NCBI RefSeq assembly: GCF_001721295.1
Contig: NZ_MDDS01000028.1
Location: forward strand, 1 to 43,838
Origin: Sphingomonas turrisvirgatae
GTDB taxonomy: Bacteria > Pseudomonadota > Alphaproteobacteria > Sphingomonadales > Sphingomonadaceae
Reading direction: 5' to 3'
Length of the DNA stretch: 43,838 bases
The notes under the pieces were generated by a model that ran no database searches, was not told the DNA's origin, and was given only the letters and a program-made list of their open reading frames with translations. The translations under genes and the position numbers were made by a program. Position 1 is the first letter of the stretch. Each line of letters opens with the position of its first letter. This document shows, in pieces, positions 1-6,855 of this stretch.

Positions 1-64
1 GCACGATCTCAACTTCACGCAGCTTGCCGATAATCTCTTCCGGCTTGTGCTTCTTGCTCGGCAT
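1..64 (-). CDS. IS3-family transposase OrfA, N-terminal fragment
   Basis: Reading leftward from an ATG at 64-62 gives 21 codons starting MPSKKHKPEEII and continuing to the window edge. This is the typical N-terminus of a small IS3-family OrfA, a helix-turn-helix protein that recognises the IS ends. The protein is truncated only by the window. An AG-rich stretch lies upstream of the ATG. Family assignment is firm from the characteristic N-terminus; the exact IS name cannot be given. Confidence 0.65.
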   Translation of the reverse strand, partial: MPSKKHKPEEIIGKLREVEIV

Positions 65-127
65 TCAATGTCCCTTTCGTGGTCCAGACTATCATAGTCT
101 CCGGGCCACTCAGCGGGGGGCAGATCA
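1..127 (-). mobile_element. End of an IS3-family element, cut by the window edge
   Basis: Read on the minus strand this is the 5' end of an insertion sequence. A terminus beginning TGATCTGCCCCCC (position 127 inward) is followed after about 60 bases by the start of an IS3-type orfA. The termini of IS3-family members commonly begin with TG, which fits. Only the left end is visible; the rest lies outside the window. It is a different element from the two full IS3 copies here. Its end is five bases from the next element. Confidence 0.6.
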
Positions 128-193
128 AGCTTTGACCTGCTCCCCTGAAACTCCGCCAGTCTGAGCTAGAGTCCTTCATAAAGGAGGACGAAG

Positions 194-460
194 ATGAAGC
201 GCAGCAGGTTTACCGAGGAGCAGATTATTGGGATCTTGCGGGAGCAGGAGGCCGGTTCGAAGACGGCGGACGTGTGCCGCAAGCACGGTGTGAGCAGTGC
301 GACGTTCTACAAGTGGAAGGCGGCGTATGGCGGCATGGACGTGTCGCAGGCGCGTAAGCTGAAGGTGCTGGAGGACGAGAACGCACGGCTGAAGCGGCTG
401 CTCGCTGATGCCTTGCTCGACAATGCGGTGCTGAAGGAGGTTGCCTCAAAAAACTGGTGA
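194..460 (+). CDS. IS3-family transposase OrfA (copy A)
   Basis: This 88-residue protein starts [15 protein letters not shown] and has the N-terminal helix-turn-helix (about residues 8-50, including [13 protein letters not shown]) of IS3 OrfA. A leucine-rich coiled-coil segment follows (about 55-80, with [12 protein letters not shown]). OrfA binds the IS ends and represses or assists the OrfAB fusion. An AAAGGAGG ribosome site precedes the ATG. The 3' end carries an A6C slippery stretch at 448-454, with a GGAGG about eight bases upstream, so part of the translation is expected to shift into orfB. Compared with copy B there are few substitutions, such as Ile/Val at residue 11. Confidence 0.92.
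   Translation: MKRSRFTEEQIIGILREQEAGSKTADVCRKHGVSSATFYKWKAAYGGMDVSQARKLKVLEDENARLKRLLADALLDNAVLKEVASKNW
448..454 (+). promoter_or_regulatory. Programmed -1 frameshift site (A AAA AAC)
   Basis: Seven bases AAAAAAC at the end of orfA match the slippery heptamer class used by IS3-family elements. A Shine-Dalgarno-like GAAGGAGG at 433-440 is at a suitable distance to stimulate slippage. A -1 shift here joins orfA to the orfB frame, so reading continues Leu-Val-Arg-Pro. The same A6C is present in copy B. Confidence 0.7.
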
Positions 461-1275
461 GGCCTGCCGCTCGTCGAAGGGCTGTCGAGGATGTCCGGCA
501 GCTCTTCGAAATCAGCGAGCGTCGGGCCTGTGCCATCCTTGGCGTGGATCGATCGTCGATGCGCTATGCGCATCGGCGTGGTGATGATGGCGACCTGCGG
601 TCGCGTCTTCGCGAGATCGCGCTTGAACGTCGCCGGTTCGGCTACCGGCGGCTGGGGATCATGCTGGCCCGCGAGGGCATCGTGATGAACCACAAGAAGC
701 TGCTGCGGCTATATCGCGAGGAGAACCTGCGTGTGCGCCGCCGACGCGGCCGCAAGCGAGCGATGGGCACAAGGGCACCGATGACGTTGCCGCAAGGGCC
801 GAACCAGCGCTGGAGCCTGGACTTCATGAGCGACACGCTGGTGTGCAGCAGGCGTATCCGCATCCTTGCCGTGGTGGACGACTTCACGCGGGAGAACCTC
901 GCGCTGGTCGTCGATACGTCGCTGTCGGGTGCTCGTGTGGCGCGCGAGCTCGATGCGATTATCGCGGTCCGCGGCAAGCCGCTGATGATCGTCAGCGACA
1001 ACGGGACCGAGCTGACCAGTCTGGCAATCCTGCGCTGGTCGCAGGACCGGCAGATCGAGTGGCATTACATCGCGCCGGGCAAACCGCAACAGAACGGCTA
1101 CGTCGAGAGCTTTAATGGTCGCTTGCGCGACAAATGCCTGAACGAGACGCTGTTCGCGTCCCTGAGCCATGCGCGGTCGGTGCTGCGGGCATGGCGCGAC
1201 GACTACAACCACGTGCGGCCGCATAGCGGGATAGGCGGGCTGACGCCCGCCGATGCTGCCAGGCGGGTTGCATAA
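454..1275 (+). CDS. IS3-family transposase OrfB, DDE catalytic domain (copy A)
   Basis: This is the catalytic half of the transposase, made mainly as an OrfAB fusion by -1 frameshifting; a GTG at 457 could start OrfB alone. The HTH_21-like region (about residues 45-90) precedes the rve integrase core. The DDE triad is visible: Asp in WSLDFMSD, Asp in VSDNGTEL, and Glu in GYVESFNG, 35 residues after the second Asp. The RDECLNE usual in the family is RDKCLNE here. It performs copy-out/paste-in transposition of the IS. No internal stop is seen, so this copy is likely active. Confidence 0.92.
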   Translation: MVRPAARRRAVEDVRQLFEISERRACAILGVDRSSMRYAHRRGDDGDLRSRLREIALERRRFGYRRLGIMLAREGIVMNHKKLLRLYREENLRVRRRRGRKRAMGTRAPMTLPQGPNQRWSLDFMSDTLVCSRRIRILAVVDDFTRENLALVVDTSLSGARVARELDAIIAVRGKPLMIVSDNGTELTSLAILRWSQDRQIEWHYIAPGKPQQNGYVESFNGRLRDKCLNETLFASLSHARSVLRAWRDDYNHVRPHSGIGGLTPADAARRVA

Positions 1276-1350
1276 CCCCACCCGCCAGGGCACCCTGGCA
1301 ACCCCGGACTCTACTTATGAGTGGAGGAGAAAAGGGGAGCAGGTCACTCG

Positions 1351-2049
1351 GTGAAAAAGTTTAGTCGCAGCGTTTGGTTCATTATCGCAGTGATCGTTTC
1401 ACTGTTTGTCGCCGCGCGATACTGGTCACTGGATAGCTATCCTACAACTGTGACGAATTACTCGGCCGGTGATGAAAACCAAAAAACGCAAGCGGCTCCG
1501 CCGTTGACGCCCGCTCCGTTGCAAGCCTCGGCGGAAGGTGGTTTGTCCGAAGCAGCAGAGCCCGAAGTCTTATCACCGCCCGATCGCCCCTTGCAGCATT
1601 GCGTGCCGGGACTCAGCGGATCGCGCGAAACCAGTGAAGGTGGGGTCGAGTGCGGCTGCGACTACGATGGTACGAGAGCGAGCTTCAACGGCTACTGGGT
1701 CTGCGCCGGGGGTAAGTATAACGGTTCGATCTCAAGTTTCAAAGGCACTGACGTTGCGTGTGGCGGCGAGTACAACGGGACCGCGGCGAGTTTTGACGGG
1801 TACCGTGTTTGCGCTGGCGGCAGATACAACGGGTCTATTTCCAGCTTTAAAGGTACGCACGTTGCGTGTGGGGGTGAGTACGATGGGACCGCATCGAGTT
1901 TTGACGGAAAGAATGTCTGTGCTGGTGGCCGATACAACGGGTCCATCGAAAGCTTTCATGGCAATGATGTTGCCTGCGGCGGCGAGTACAACGGGTCTCG
2001 CACGAGTTTCGACGGTACAGACAGATGCTATGGAGGACGGTACCGTTAG
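1351..2049 (+). CDS. Exported protein of alternating 18-residue Cys/Gly/Tyr repeats
   Basis: The function is unknown. The GTG at 1351 begins VKKFSRSVWFII, a single N-terminal membrane or signal segment (about residues 5-25), followed by a Pro/Ala-rich linker. From about residue 95 to the end there are seven 18-residue units plus a partial eighth. Their consensus is x-C/C-x-G-G-x-Y-N-G-S/T-x-x-S-F-x-G-x-x-V. Units alternate: one begins Ala-Cys-Gly-Gly-Glu-Tyr, the next Cys-Ala-Gly-Gly-Arg-Tyr, giving a 36-residue super-repeat. The regular spacing suggests a beta-structured extracytoplasmic domain with a cysteine ladder (inference). The reading frame is open through the IS end to 1321, but the start there would lie inside the IS. 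GC is lower than in the surrounding genes. It heads a same-strand group with the next two genes. Confidence 0.72.
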   Translation: MKKFSRSVWFIIAVIVSLFVAARYWSLDSYPTTVTNYSAGDENQKTQAAPPLTPAPLQASAEGGLSEAAEPEVLSPPDRPLQHCVPGLSGSRETSEGGVECGCDYDGTRASFNGYWVCAGGKYNGSISSFKGTDVACGGEYNGTAASFDGYRVCAGGRYNGSISSFKGTHVACGGEYDGTASSFDGKNVCAGGRYNGSIESFHGNDVACGGEYNGSRTSFDGTDRCYGGRYR

Positions 2050-2201
2050 GGCGAACAATCGACAGATTTCATCAGAAGAAGCCGTTGCCGACACCCTCTA
2101 GCTGTGCACGAGAGGATGGTGTCAGAATAACGTCCTTTGGGACAGTGATTGAAGTGGCGAAGTGACATCGCGAAGGGGCGCGTTGCGGAGGGGGAGTTTT
2201 T

Positions 2202-3047
2202 ATGAAACGGATGCTGACGGTGGCAATGGCGCTTGCATTGGCGGGATGCGGCGGCTCGCCCGTAGAAACTAGGTCAGGCACTGACGGAGCGACGGCACCT
2301 GTCGCCGCCCGGAGCTCTGCGCCCCAAACTTCCGCGAACCCATCCCCTGCGCCCACACCTCGCAAATTACGACTGATGGGCGCATCTGGTCAGTCTGACT
2401 GGCGGGTAATTTACGTCGAAGGCGAAAAGCCAAGGCGGTCAGTCCAATTGATGGACTTTCGATGGATCGAAGCGTCAGACGGAAAGCGGCGCGCATGGAG
2501 GTCGCAAGTTCAGGAGGCACCGGGAGATATCTCGTATGACCTCATTCTTGAAGAGTATGACTGCAAGCGCCGCACCGCAGAAACAAAAAAGTACGTCTAT
2601 CCCAAAGGGGCGAACGAGAACACCGTCGTGGAGGGAAATAAAAAGGCTCAGGACGTCATCCCGGGAACTAAGGGTGAGATTTTTCTTCTGAGAGCTTGCG
2701 GCGAACCACGCGACGAGATGAAGATTCCAGCGGCGATTGATCCAATTCTGTATATTCAACGATATTTCAAATCAGTAAGCAAGCAACAGCTATCTGCAAT
2801 TCTAAGCAAGTTTCTTGCTAAAATAGAGCGTCCGTTGAAGCCAGCGCAGTCGGTAGCTGTTTACCGGGCTTTTGATGGAATAGCGAAAGCACGGAATTTG
2901 CCAAACCTGATTGACAGCCGGTTGGAGTTGATGGAGCTATTTGAATCTGTTGATAAGTACGTGAAGGATGAAGTTGTTGCTGATCAAATCAAGTCTGAGT
3001 TTCGTAACAGCTTTGACGTGGCCTACTTCATCCGAATGAAGGACTGA
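2202..3047 (+). CDS. Lipoprotein with possible surface-adhesin-E-like domain
   Basis: This 281-residue protein has a short signal peptide ending in LALAGC, a clear lipobox, so the mature protein should be lipid-anchored at Cys16. A Pro/Ser/Ala-rich linker (about 17-55) precedes a domain at about 60-170 with a W-x-V-I-Y, D-F-R-W-I, Y-D-C-K-R-R and P-G-T-K-G-E pattern. This resembles surface-adhesin protein E-like domains; the resemblance is by eye only. The C-terminal third is helical, charged and AT-richer in base composition. It lies two bases before the next lipoprotein gene, so the two are probably co-transcribed. Its partner function is unknown. Confidence 0.65.
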   Translation: MKRMLTVAMALALAGCGGSPVETRSGTDGATAPVAARSSAPQTSANPSPAPTPRKLRLMGASGQSDWRVIYVEGEKPRRSVQLMDFRWIEASDGKRRAWRSQVQEAPGDISYDLILEEYDCKRRTAETKKYVYPKGANENTVVEGNKKAQDVIPGTKGEIFLLRACGEPRDEMKIPAAIDPILYIQRYFKSVSKQQLSAILSKFLAKIERPLKPAQSVAVYRAFDGIAKARNLPNLIDSRLELMELFESVDKYVKDEVVADQIKSEFRNSFDVAYFIRMKD

Positions 3048-3049
3048 GT

Positions 3050-3592
3050 ATGAAAAGGCAGAAAATGGGCGTTATGCCTTGGCGGCGTCTATTGATTCCC
3101 ATAATGTCTGCTACATTGGCAATGCTTCTTGCGGGCTGTGGCAGCCATCTGGAAAAAGAAAACCAAGAGCTACGAGCACAACTTGAGGCGAGAAATGGCG
3201 AGCAAGTCACTGGTGGTGTCGCGCACGAGGCTGGCCAGAGCAGTTCGACGTTGTACTACGCCAACGGCAAAACAGCCTGGAGCGGTTCTCTTGGCGGCAC
3301 GGTGTACCATTCCAACGGTAGAACAGCTTGGAGCGGCTTACCAGGCGGTACCGTTTATCACAACAATGGTACTACCGCCTACAGTGGCTCTCCGGGGGGT
3401 ACGGTCTACTATTCGAACGGGCGGACCGCCTGGAGCGGATCGGCGGGAGGGACGGCATATCACTCCAACGGCGCGACAATGACGAGTACGGCTTATGGTG
3501 TTACCGTGCCCATCGGCGAAGGCGCGGTCCTAATTGTTCGCACGGATGGCGCAACGCTAAACGTGCTTGGCACGTCGTTTAAGGTCAACTAG
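3050..3592 (+). CDS. Lipoprotein with 17-residue YYxNG repeats (MORN_2/YwqK-like)
   Basis: The ATG at 3050 is two bases after the previous stop. The N-terminus has a basic start, a hydrophobic stretch and the lipobox LLAGC at about residue 30. A short charged coiled coil follows (KENQELRAQLEA). Then come five 17-residue repeats of the type G-G-T-V-Y-H-S-N-G-R-T-A-W-S-G-x-x, ending in a beta-rich tail. The Y-x-N-G-x-x-x-x-x-G spacing resembles MORN_2/YwqK repeats. These are known in bacterial surface and immunity proteins, but function cannot be inferred from the repeat alone. It could act with the two upstream exported proteins. Confidence 0.68.
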   Translation: MKRQKMGVMPWRRLLIPIMSATLAMLLAGCGSHLEKENQELRAQLEARNGEQVTGGVAHEAGQSSSTLYYANGKTAWSGSLGGTVYHSNGRTAWSGLPGGTVYHNNGTTAYSGSPGGTVYYSNGRTAWSGSAGGTAYHSNGATMTSTAYGVTVPIGEGAVLIVRTDGATLNVLGTSFKVN

Positions 3593-3661
3593 GCGCCGCC
3601 ATGCAAGCAATTTTACTTTGCGTTAGATGTCGAAACTGGGGCGGGTCAGCACTTCGGCCGT

Positions 3662-4252
3662 CTAGAATGACGCGACATAGGGTGCGAGGACATCACTAGT
3701 CGCAGTCAGGCCGCGCGCTTCCATGTCCAGCAGTAGTCGCTCCCCATCGATCGCCGGCCGCTTGAGCCGCAGTCGCATGGCCCGGATTGCCGGTACGGCG
3801 CGGCCAATGTCGAGCGCTACAGTGTCGGCGATGAAGTCGTCGGCGCTTCGGGCCTCAATGCCAAATGGCGTGAGCGTCTCGGCAGGAAAGTCGCGCAGGT
3901 TCTCGGTCACGATCGTTTGTGCCTGGGTCTTCAACGCGGCGGCCAGCACATGATGATCATTCGTGTCGCGTAAACCCGCTGCTGCGCTCATTAGCGGCGT
4001 GAAGTCCCCGACATCTGCTTCGGGAAAGGCGCGTTTCATTGCATCCCGCGCGCGCGACCCTCTCGATGCCGAATCGTCCAAGCCCTTGGCGGTCGCCATT
4101 CGGACAATCGCCCACTCAGTCTCATCGAGAATCTGGGCCGACCAGCGAACGCGGAAGAACTCTGCCTCGGCAAGCGTCAGCAACAGGTTGCGCTTTAGAG
4201 CGTCCGCTAACGAGCAGGCGTCGATCAGTGCGGTGTAGCGGTTCGCGAACAT
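3662..4252 (-). CDS. PIN-domain toxin (VapC-like ribonuclease)
   Basis: This 196-residue PIN domain protein is predicted to be a Mg-dependent RNase. Acidic positions are visible: Asp11 in TALIDACSL, Glu in LDETEW, Asp in the DTNDHHVLAAA motif, and the VTENLRDFP motif. The C-terminal extension of about 60 residues is longer than in minimal VapC toxins. The ATG directly abuts the stop codon of the upstream HTH gene, so translation is likely coupled. In this pair arrangement the upstream HTH protein is expected to be the antitoxin. The target RNA is unknown. Confidence 0.8.
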   Translation of the reverse strand: MFANRYTALIDACSLADALKRNLLLTLAEAEFFRVRWSAQILDETEWAIVRMATAKGLDDSASRGSRARDAMKRAFPEADVGDFTPLMSAAAGLRDTNDHHVLAAALKTQAQTIVTENLRDFPAETLTPFGIEARSADDFIADTVALDIGRAVPAIRAMRLRLKRPAIDGERLLLDMEARGLTATSDVLAPYVASF

Positions 4253-4711
4253 CTACAGCAGATCGGCGTCGCTTTCGGCCAAATCCGACAGCGCGGCAGA
4301 ACGCTGCGCATCGCGCTGCGCTTTGTAAGCAAACACGTCTTCGGCGCGAATACGGCGATGTCGGCCGGTGAAGGTGTGCGGCAGAACTTTCTTGTCGAGT
4401 AGGCCGATCAGGTACGGGCGTGACACATTGAGCAAGTCAGCCGCCTGCTGCGTGGTCAGCATTTCGCGGATCGGAACGAGGGTCACCGCATGGCCGCTGC
4501 CGATCTGACGAAGCAGATCGAGCAGCAAGTCTGACATAGCCGGCGTGAGCGTGATCTCGACCGGCCGCTGAACATCGCGATCGATGACCTTCAGCGTCGC
4601 ATCACCTGCGGCATGCTGGGCGATCAGCCGACGCAATTGATCCGCCGATCGCCGATCATCCGCACTGGGAAGGCGATCGCCAAATGGTTCGGCGAAGGCT
4701 GGCAGGGTCAT
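4253..4711 (-). CDS. Excisionase-type HTH antitoxin of the PIN toxin
   Basis: From the ATG at 4711 (MTLPAFAEPF) this is a 152-residue protein. A GGAGACG ribosome site is upstream; longer readings begin in the promoter region and are not convincing. The C-terminal half has an HTH_17/excisionase fold (about residues 85-135), with the LTTQQAADLLNVSRPYLIGL helix pair and a basic GRHRRI wing. It should bind its own promoter and neutralise the PIN toxin encoded immediately downstream. Upstream, 4735-4765 is AT-rich with a TTCGAA palindrome that could be the operator (inference). Confidence 0.78.
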   Translation of the reverse strand: MTLPAFAEPFGDRLPSADDRRSADQLRRLIAQHAAGDATLKVIDRDVQRPVEITLTPAMSDLLLDLLRQIGSGHAVTLVPIREMLTTQQAADLLNVSRPYLIGLLDKKVLPHTFTGRHRRIRAEDVFAYKAQRDAQRSAALSDLAESDADLL

Positions 4712-5118
4712 GGAAGCGTCTCCGGTGGCGGATGAGATATAAGTGATATTCGAAATAAACGCAATGTGCGAGCGAAACGTTGCGTGCTGTTGCCTCCGAC
4801 GATCCGGCGAGCAGGTCCAGTGCGAAACCCGGTCTGACCGTCTACGGCCAGTACAACCGTTGTCATCCGACATTCGTCACGCTGGTCAGCGCAAAGGGCG
4901 TTGAGCATCCCAATGCGGACGTGAAACGCCAGCGCCCGTTGAGGTATGGCGCAGGTCAAATTTAGCGCTGCTCCCATTGGAAATGGCTTTGGCAAGGGAA
5001 CTGCCGAAACACCAACTCAGCTGTGTTTGGGTCTGGCGTGGGAGTGGGCGAACGCTGGTGCCTCGAACGGTACAAAAGCGGCGGAAAACCTCGACTTTTG
5101 CCGGTTGCGTCAGAGGCC
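4712..5118. other. Intergenic stretch between the antitoxin and the tRNA half
   Basis: About 400 bases. The left end holds the probable promoter of the HTH-PIN pair, an AT-rich block around 4735-4765. No convincing gene is seen in the rest. Translations across 4886-5164 on the minus strand give a GLEPVTPAL-like peptide, which is the usual antisense reading of tRNA-type sequence and not a gene. The last 30 bases do not form the 5' half of a tRNA. Confidence 0.5.
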
Positions 5119-5163
5119 TTCGTAATGCGGGGGTCACAGGTTCGAGTCCTGTAAGCGGCACCA
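5119..5163 (+). other. tRNA-Thr(CGU) 3' half: attachment site
   Basis: The 45 bases run in canonical tRNA order: anticodon loop TTCGTAA (anticodon CGT), 3' anticodon strand TGCGG, five-base variable region, T stem ACAGG, T loop TTCGAGT, T stem CCTGT, acceptor strand AAGCGGC, discriminator A and CCA. The 5' half (expected GCCGCTT acceptor and D arm) is absent upstream, so this is not a functional tRNA. A 3' tRNA fragment directly beside a serine recombinase is the hallmark of an integration attachment site. tRNA sequence on the right and foreign sequence on the left suggest that another element ends here from the left. Confidence 0.8.
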
Positions 5164-6765
5164 TTCCCGATCAAGCGAGGGCACCATAGGTGCTTGATGA
5201 TCGGGACCGCCGTTGGCGGCGATTTCGAGCGACTTGATCGGCCCGGTGATGGTGATCAGCTGCGGCGCGACCACAACCTTGGCGATAAACCGGCGCGCAT
5301 AGCCCTGGCGCAGGGTCGGGTCATCGGAGCGTAGCTTGGCCAGGATGACCTCGCCGAGCCGATCGATGGCTTCTGGTGTTACCCGCCGGTCGGCGGCGGA
5401 GAGCTGGCGTTCGACCAGAAGGATTTCCTGTTCGAGATCGGCGCGGCGGGTGCGCTGGGCGGCGAGCCGCGCCGCAAAGTCCATGTCGCGGGCAGAGACA
5501 ACGCCCTGCTCGATAAAGTCGAACATGTTCTGGATCGCGCCGTCGACCCGCGTTCGCTCGGTGCGCAATGCCTTGAGATGCGCCTGCCGCTCGCGCACGG
5601 CGGCGGAGCTGTCGTCGAGTAGATTTGCAAGAAGCTGCTGCAGCCGCTCAGGACGGAGCAGCCGCTCGGCCATTGCGTCGATCACGATCGTCTCGAGCTT
5701 CTGGTCGCGGATGCTTGTGCCTTCACAGGCGGTCTCGCCGCGCCGCAGGTTGCGCGAACAGCGATAATAGCGGTAGCGACCGCCCTTGCCGGTCGCGATG
5801 GTCAGGGCGTTGCCACATTCGGAGTGACCGCACTTGGCGATACCGGCGAGCATGGTCGGTCCCGACACGAACGTCGGCGCGGTGATGTGGCGGGCATTGC
5901 GGACGATGCCGGCCTGGACCTCGAGCCATTCGGCCTCGGGGATGATGACCGGCGCCGCGATCTCCTGCCATTCCTCCTCGGGCCGCCTGACGCCGTTGCG
6001 CGTGTCGTGGACGCCGTACAGATGCTTGCCGCGATAAGTCGAGCGGGTGAGGATGTCGCGGACGTTGGAGACATGCCACTTGCGCCCCCGCAGGGTCGCG
6101 CCGGTCGCGTTCAGATGGCAGACGATTTTCTTGTATCCCATTGGGCCGCGCCCGATGCCCAGCCGCTTCATGCGGAAGATCTGCTGGACCATCAGCGCCT
6201 CGGAGGGTTCGATCGCCAGCCGCTTCCTGGCCTTGTGTCCGCGCATCTCGGCGATCTCGGTCGTGTAGCCGAACGGCGGGATCGCGCCGTTCCAATAGCC
6301 GTCGGCCGCGTTGCGCCGCATGGTGTCGCGGGTGAACTTGGCGGTCTGGCGCGACTGATATTCGTCGAAGTTGGAGAGGACCGAGCGGACGAGATCGCCT
6401 TCGGCATCCTGCCCGACATCCTGGGTGATGGCGACGATGCGCACCCCGGCGCGCTTCAGTCTCCGGCGGTAATGCTCGAGCAGATAATGATCGCGGAACA
6501 GCCGGGAGAAACTGTACACACCGATCTCGGTGACGCCGCTCCCTTGCCGCAACGCATGTTCGAACAACGCCTGGAGGCCGGGTCGGCTGTCGGTGGTGCC
6601 GCTGAGGCCGGCGTCGCGGTAGATATCGATCAATTCGACGCCGCGCTGCGCATAATGCGTGGTCAGCCGCTCCTGCTGGTTATCGAGGCTGATCCCGCCC
6701 TCGGCCTGGCGCTGGGTCGATACCCGGACATAGCCGAGCGCGCGTTCGATCTTCGGTGTCGGCAT
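5134..6765 (-). CDS. Large serine recombinase (integrase)
   Basis: This 543-residue site-specific recombinase has a resolvase-type catalytic domain (about 8-150) with nucleophile Ser16 in GYVRVSTQRQ and arginines in FSRLFRDHY (Arg88, Arg91). A recombinase domain follows (about 165-290). Next is a zinc-ribbon-like segment (about 315-365, CGHSECG then CSRNL and CEG), a long coiled coil (about 385-460) and a short tail. It should integrate and excise the element by a double-strand serine mechanism. Its stop codon lies inside the tRNA-Thr T arm, so the last nine residues (WCRLQDSNL) are antisense tRNA sequence and the gene runs right into its own attachment site. Nothing looks broken. Confidence 0.9.
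   Translation of the reverse strand: MPTPKIERALGYVRVSTQRQAEGGISLDNQQERLTTHYAQRGVELIDIYRDAGLSGTTDSRPGLQALFEHALRQGSGVTEIGVYSFSRLFRDHYLLEHYRRRLKRAGVRIVAITQDVGQDAEGDLVRSVLSNFDEYQSRQTAKFTRDTMRRNAADGYWNGAIPPFGYTTEIAEMRGHKARKRLAIEPSEALMVQQIFRMKRLGIGRGPMGYKKIVCHLNATGATLRGRKWHVSNVRDILTRSTYRGKHLYGVHDTRNGVRRPEEEWQEIAAPVIIPEAEWLEVQAGIVRNARHITAPTFVSGPTMLAGIAKCGHSECGNALTIATGKGGRYRYYRCSRNLRRGETACEGTSIRDQKLETIVIDAMAERLLRPERLQQLLANLLDDSSAAVRERQAHLKALRTERTRVDGAIQNMFDFIEQGVVSARDMDFAARLAAQRTRRADLEQEILLVERQLSAADRRVTPEAIDRLGEVILAKLRSDDPTLRQGYARRFIAKVVVAPQLITITGPIKSLEIAANGGPDHQAPMVPSLDREWCRLQDSNL
5165..5206. repeat. Imperfect inverted repeat next to the attachment site
   Basis: TCCCGATCAAGC (5165-5176) is matched by GCTTGATGATCGGGA (5192-5206), a 12-bp stem with a three-base bulge and a 15-base loop. 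It sits two bases inside the element from the tRNA half, within the last codons of the recombinase. It may be a recombinase binding subsite or a hairpin ending the recombinase mRNA; there is no T run. Confidence 0.5.
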
Positions 6766-6855
6766 CGGCGAGACCTTTCAACATTATAGCGGAGCCGGTT
6801 TGTGCACGGGAACGGTAGCAACCCAGCGTCCGACACGTCAGTTTGCGAACGGGGA

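Larger units (their letters stand above)
133..1346 (+). mobile_element. Complete IS3-family insertion sequence, copy A (1214 bp)
   Basis: The element is bounded by imperfect terminal inverted repeats. The left end starts TGACCTGCTCCCCT and the right end read inward starts with the same 14 bases. It carries overlapping orfA and orfB joined by a programmed frameshift, as in other IS3 elements. A second copy of identical length, inverted, lies at 25036-26249. No direct target duplication is visible: the four bases before are GCTT and the four after are CTCG. This suggests later recombination or loss of one original flank. Confidence 0.9.

Noticed and set aside
1690..2040. Tandem 54-base repeats as a CRISPR array
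   Set aside because: The repeats are in frame, code for the 18-residue protein units, vary at third positions and have no spacers.
5087..5163. Functional tRNA-Thr gene
   Set aside because: The 3' half is perfect, but no GCCGCTT acceptor strand or D arm precedes it; the upstream bases cannot pair.
4886..5174. Minus-strand frames reading GLEPVTPAL and RTRTCDPRI
   Set aside because: These are the standard antisense translation of tRNA-type sequence, not proteins. The underlying feature is the tRNA-Thr half.
5824..6789. Long plus-strand frame opposite the serine recombinase
   Set aside because: It is an antisense shadow in high-GC coding DNA; the minus strand encodes a complete recombinase with all catalytic motifs.
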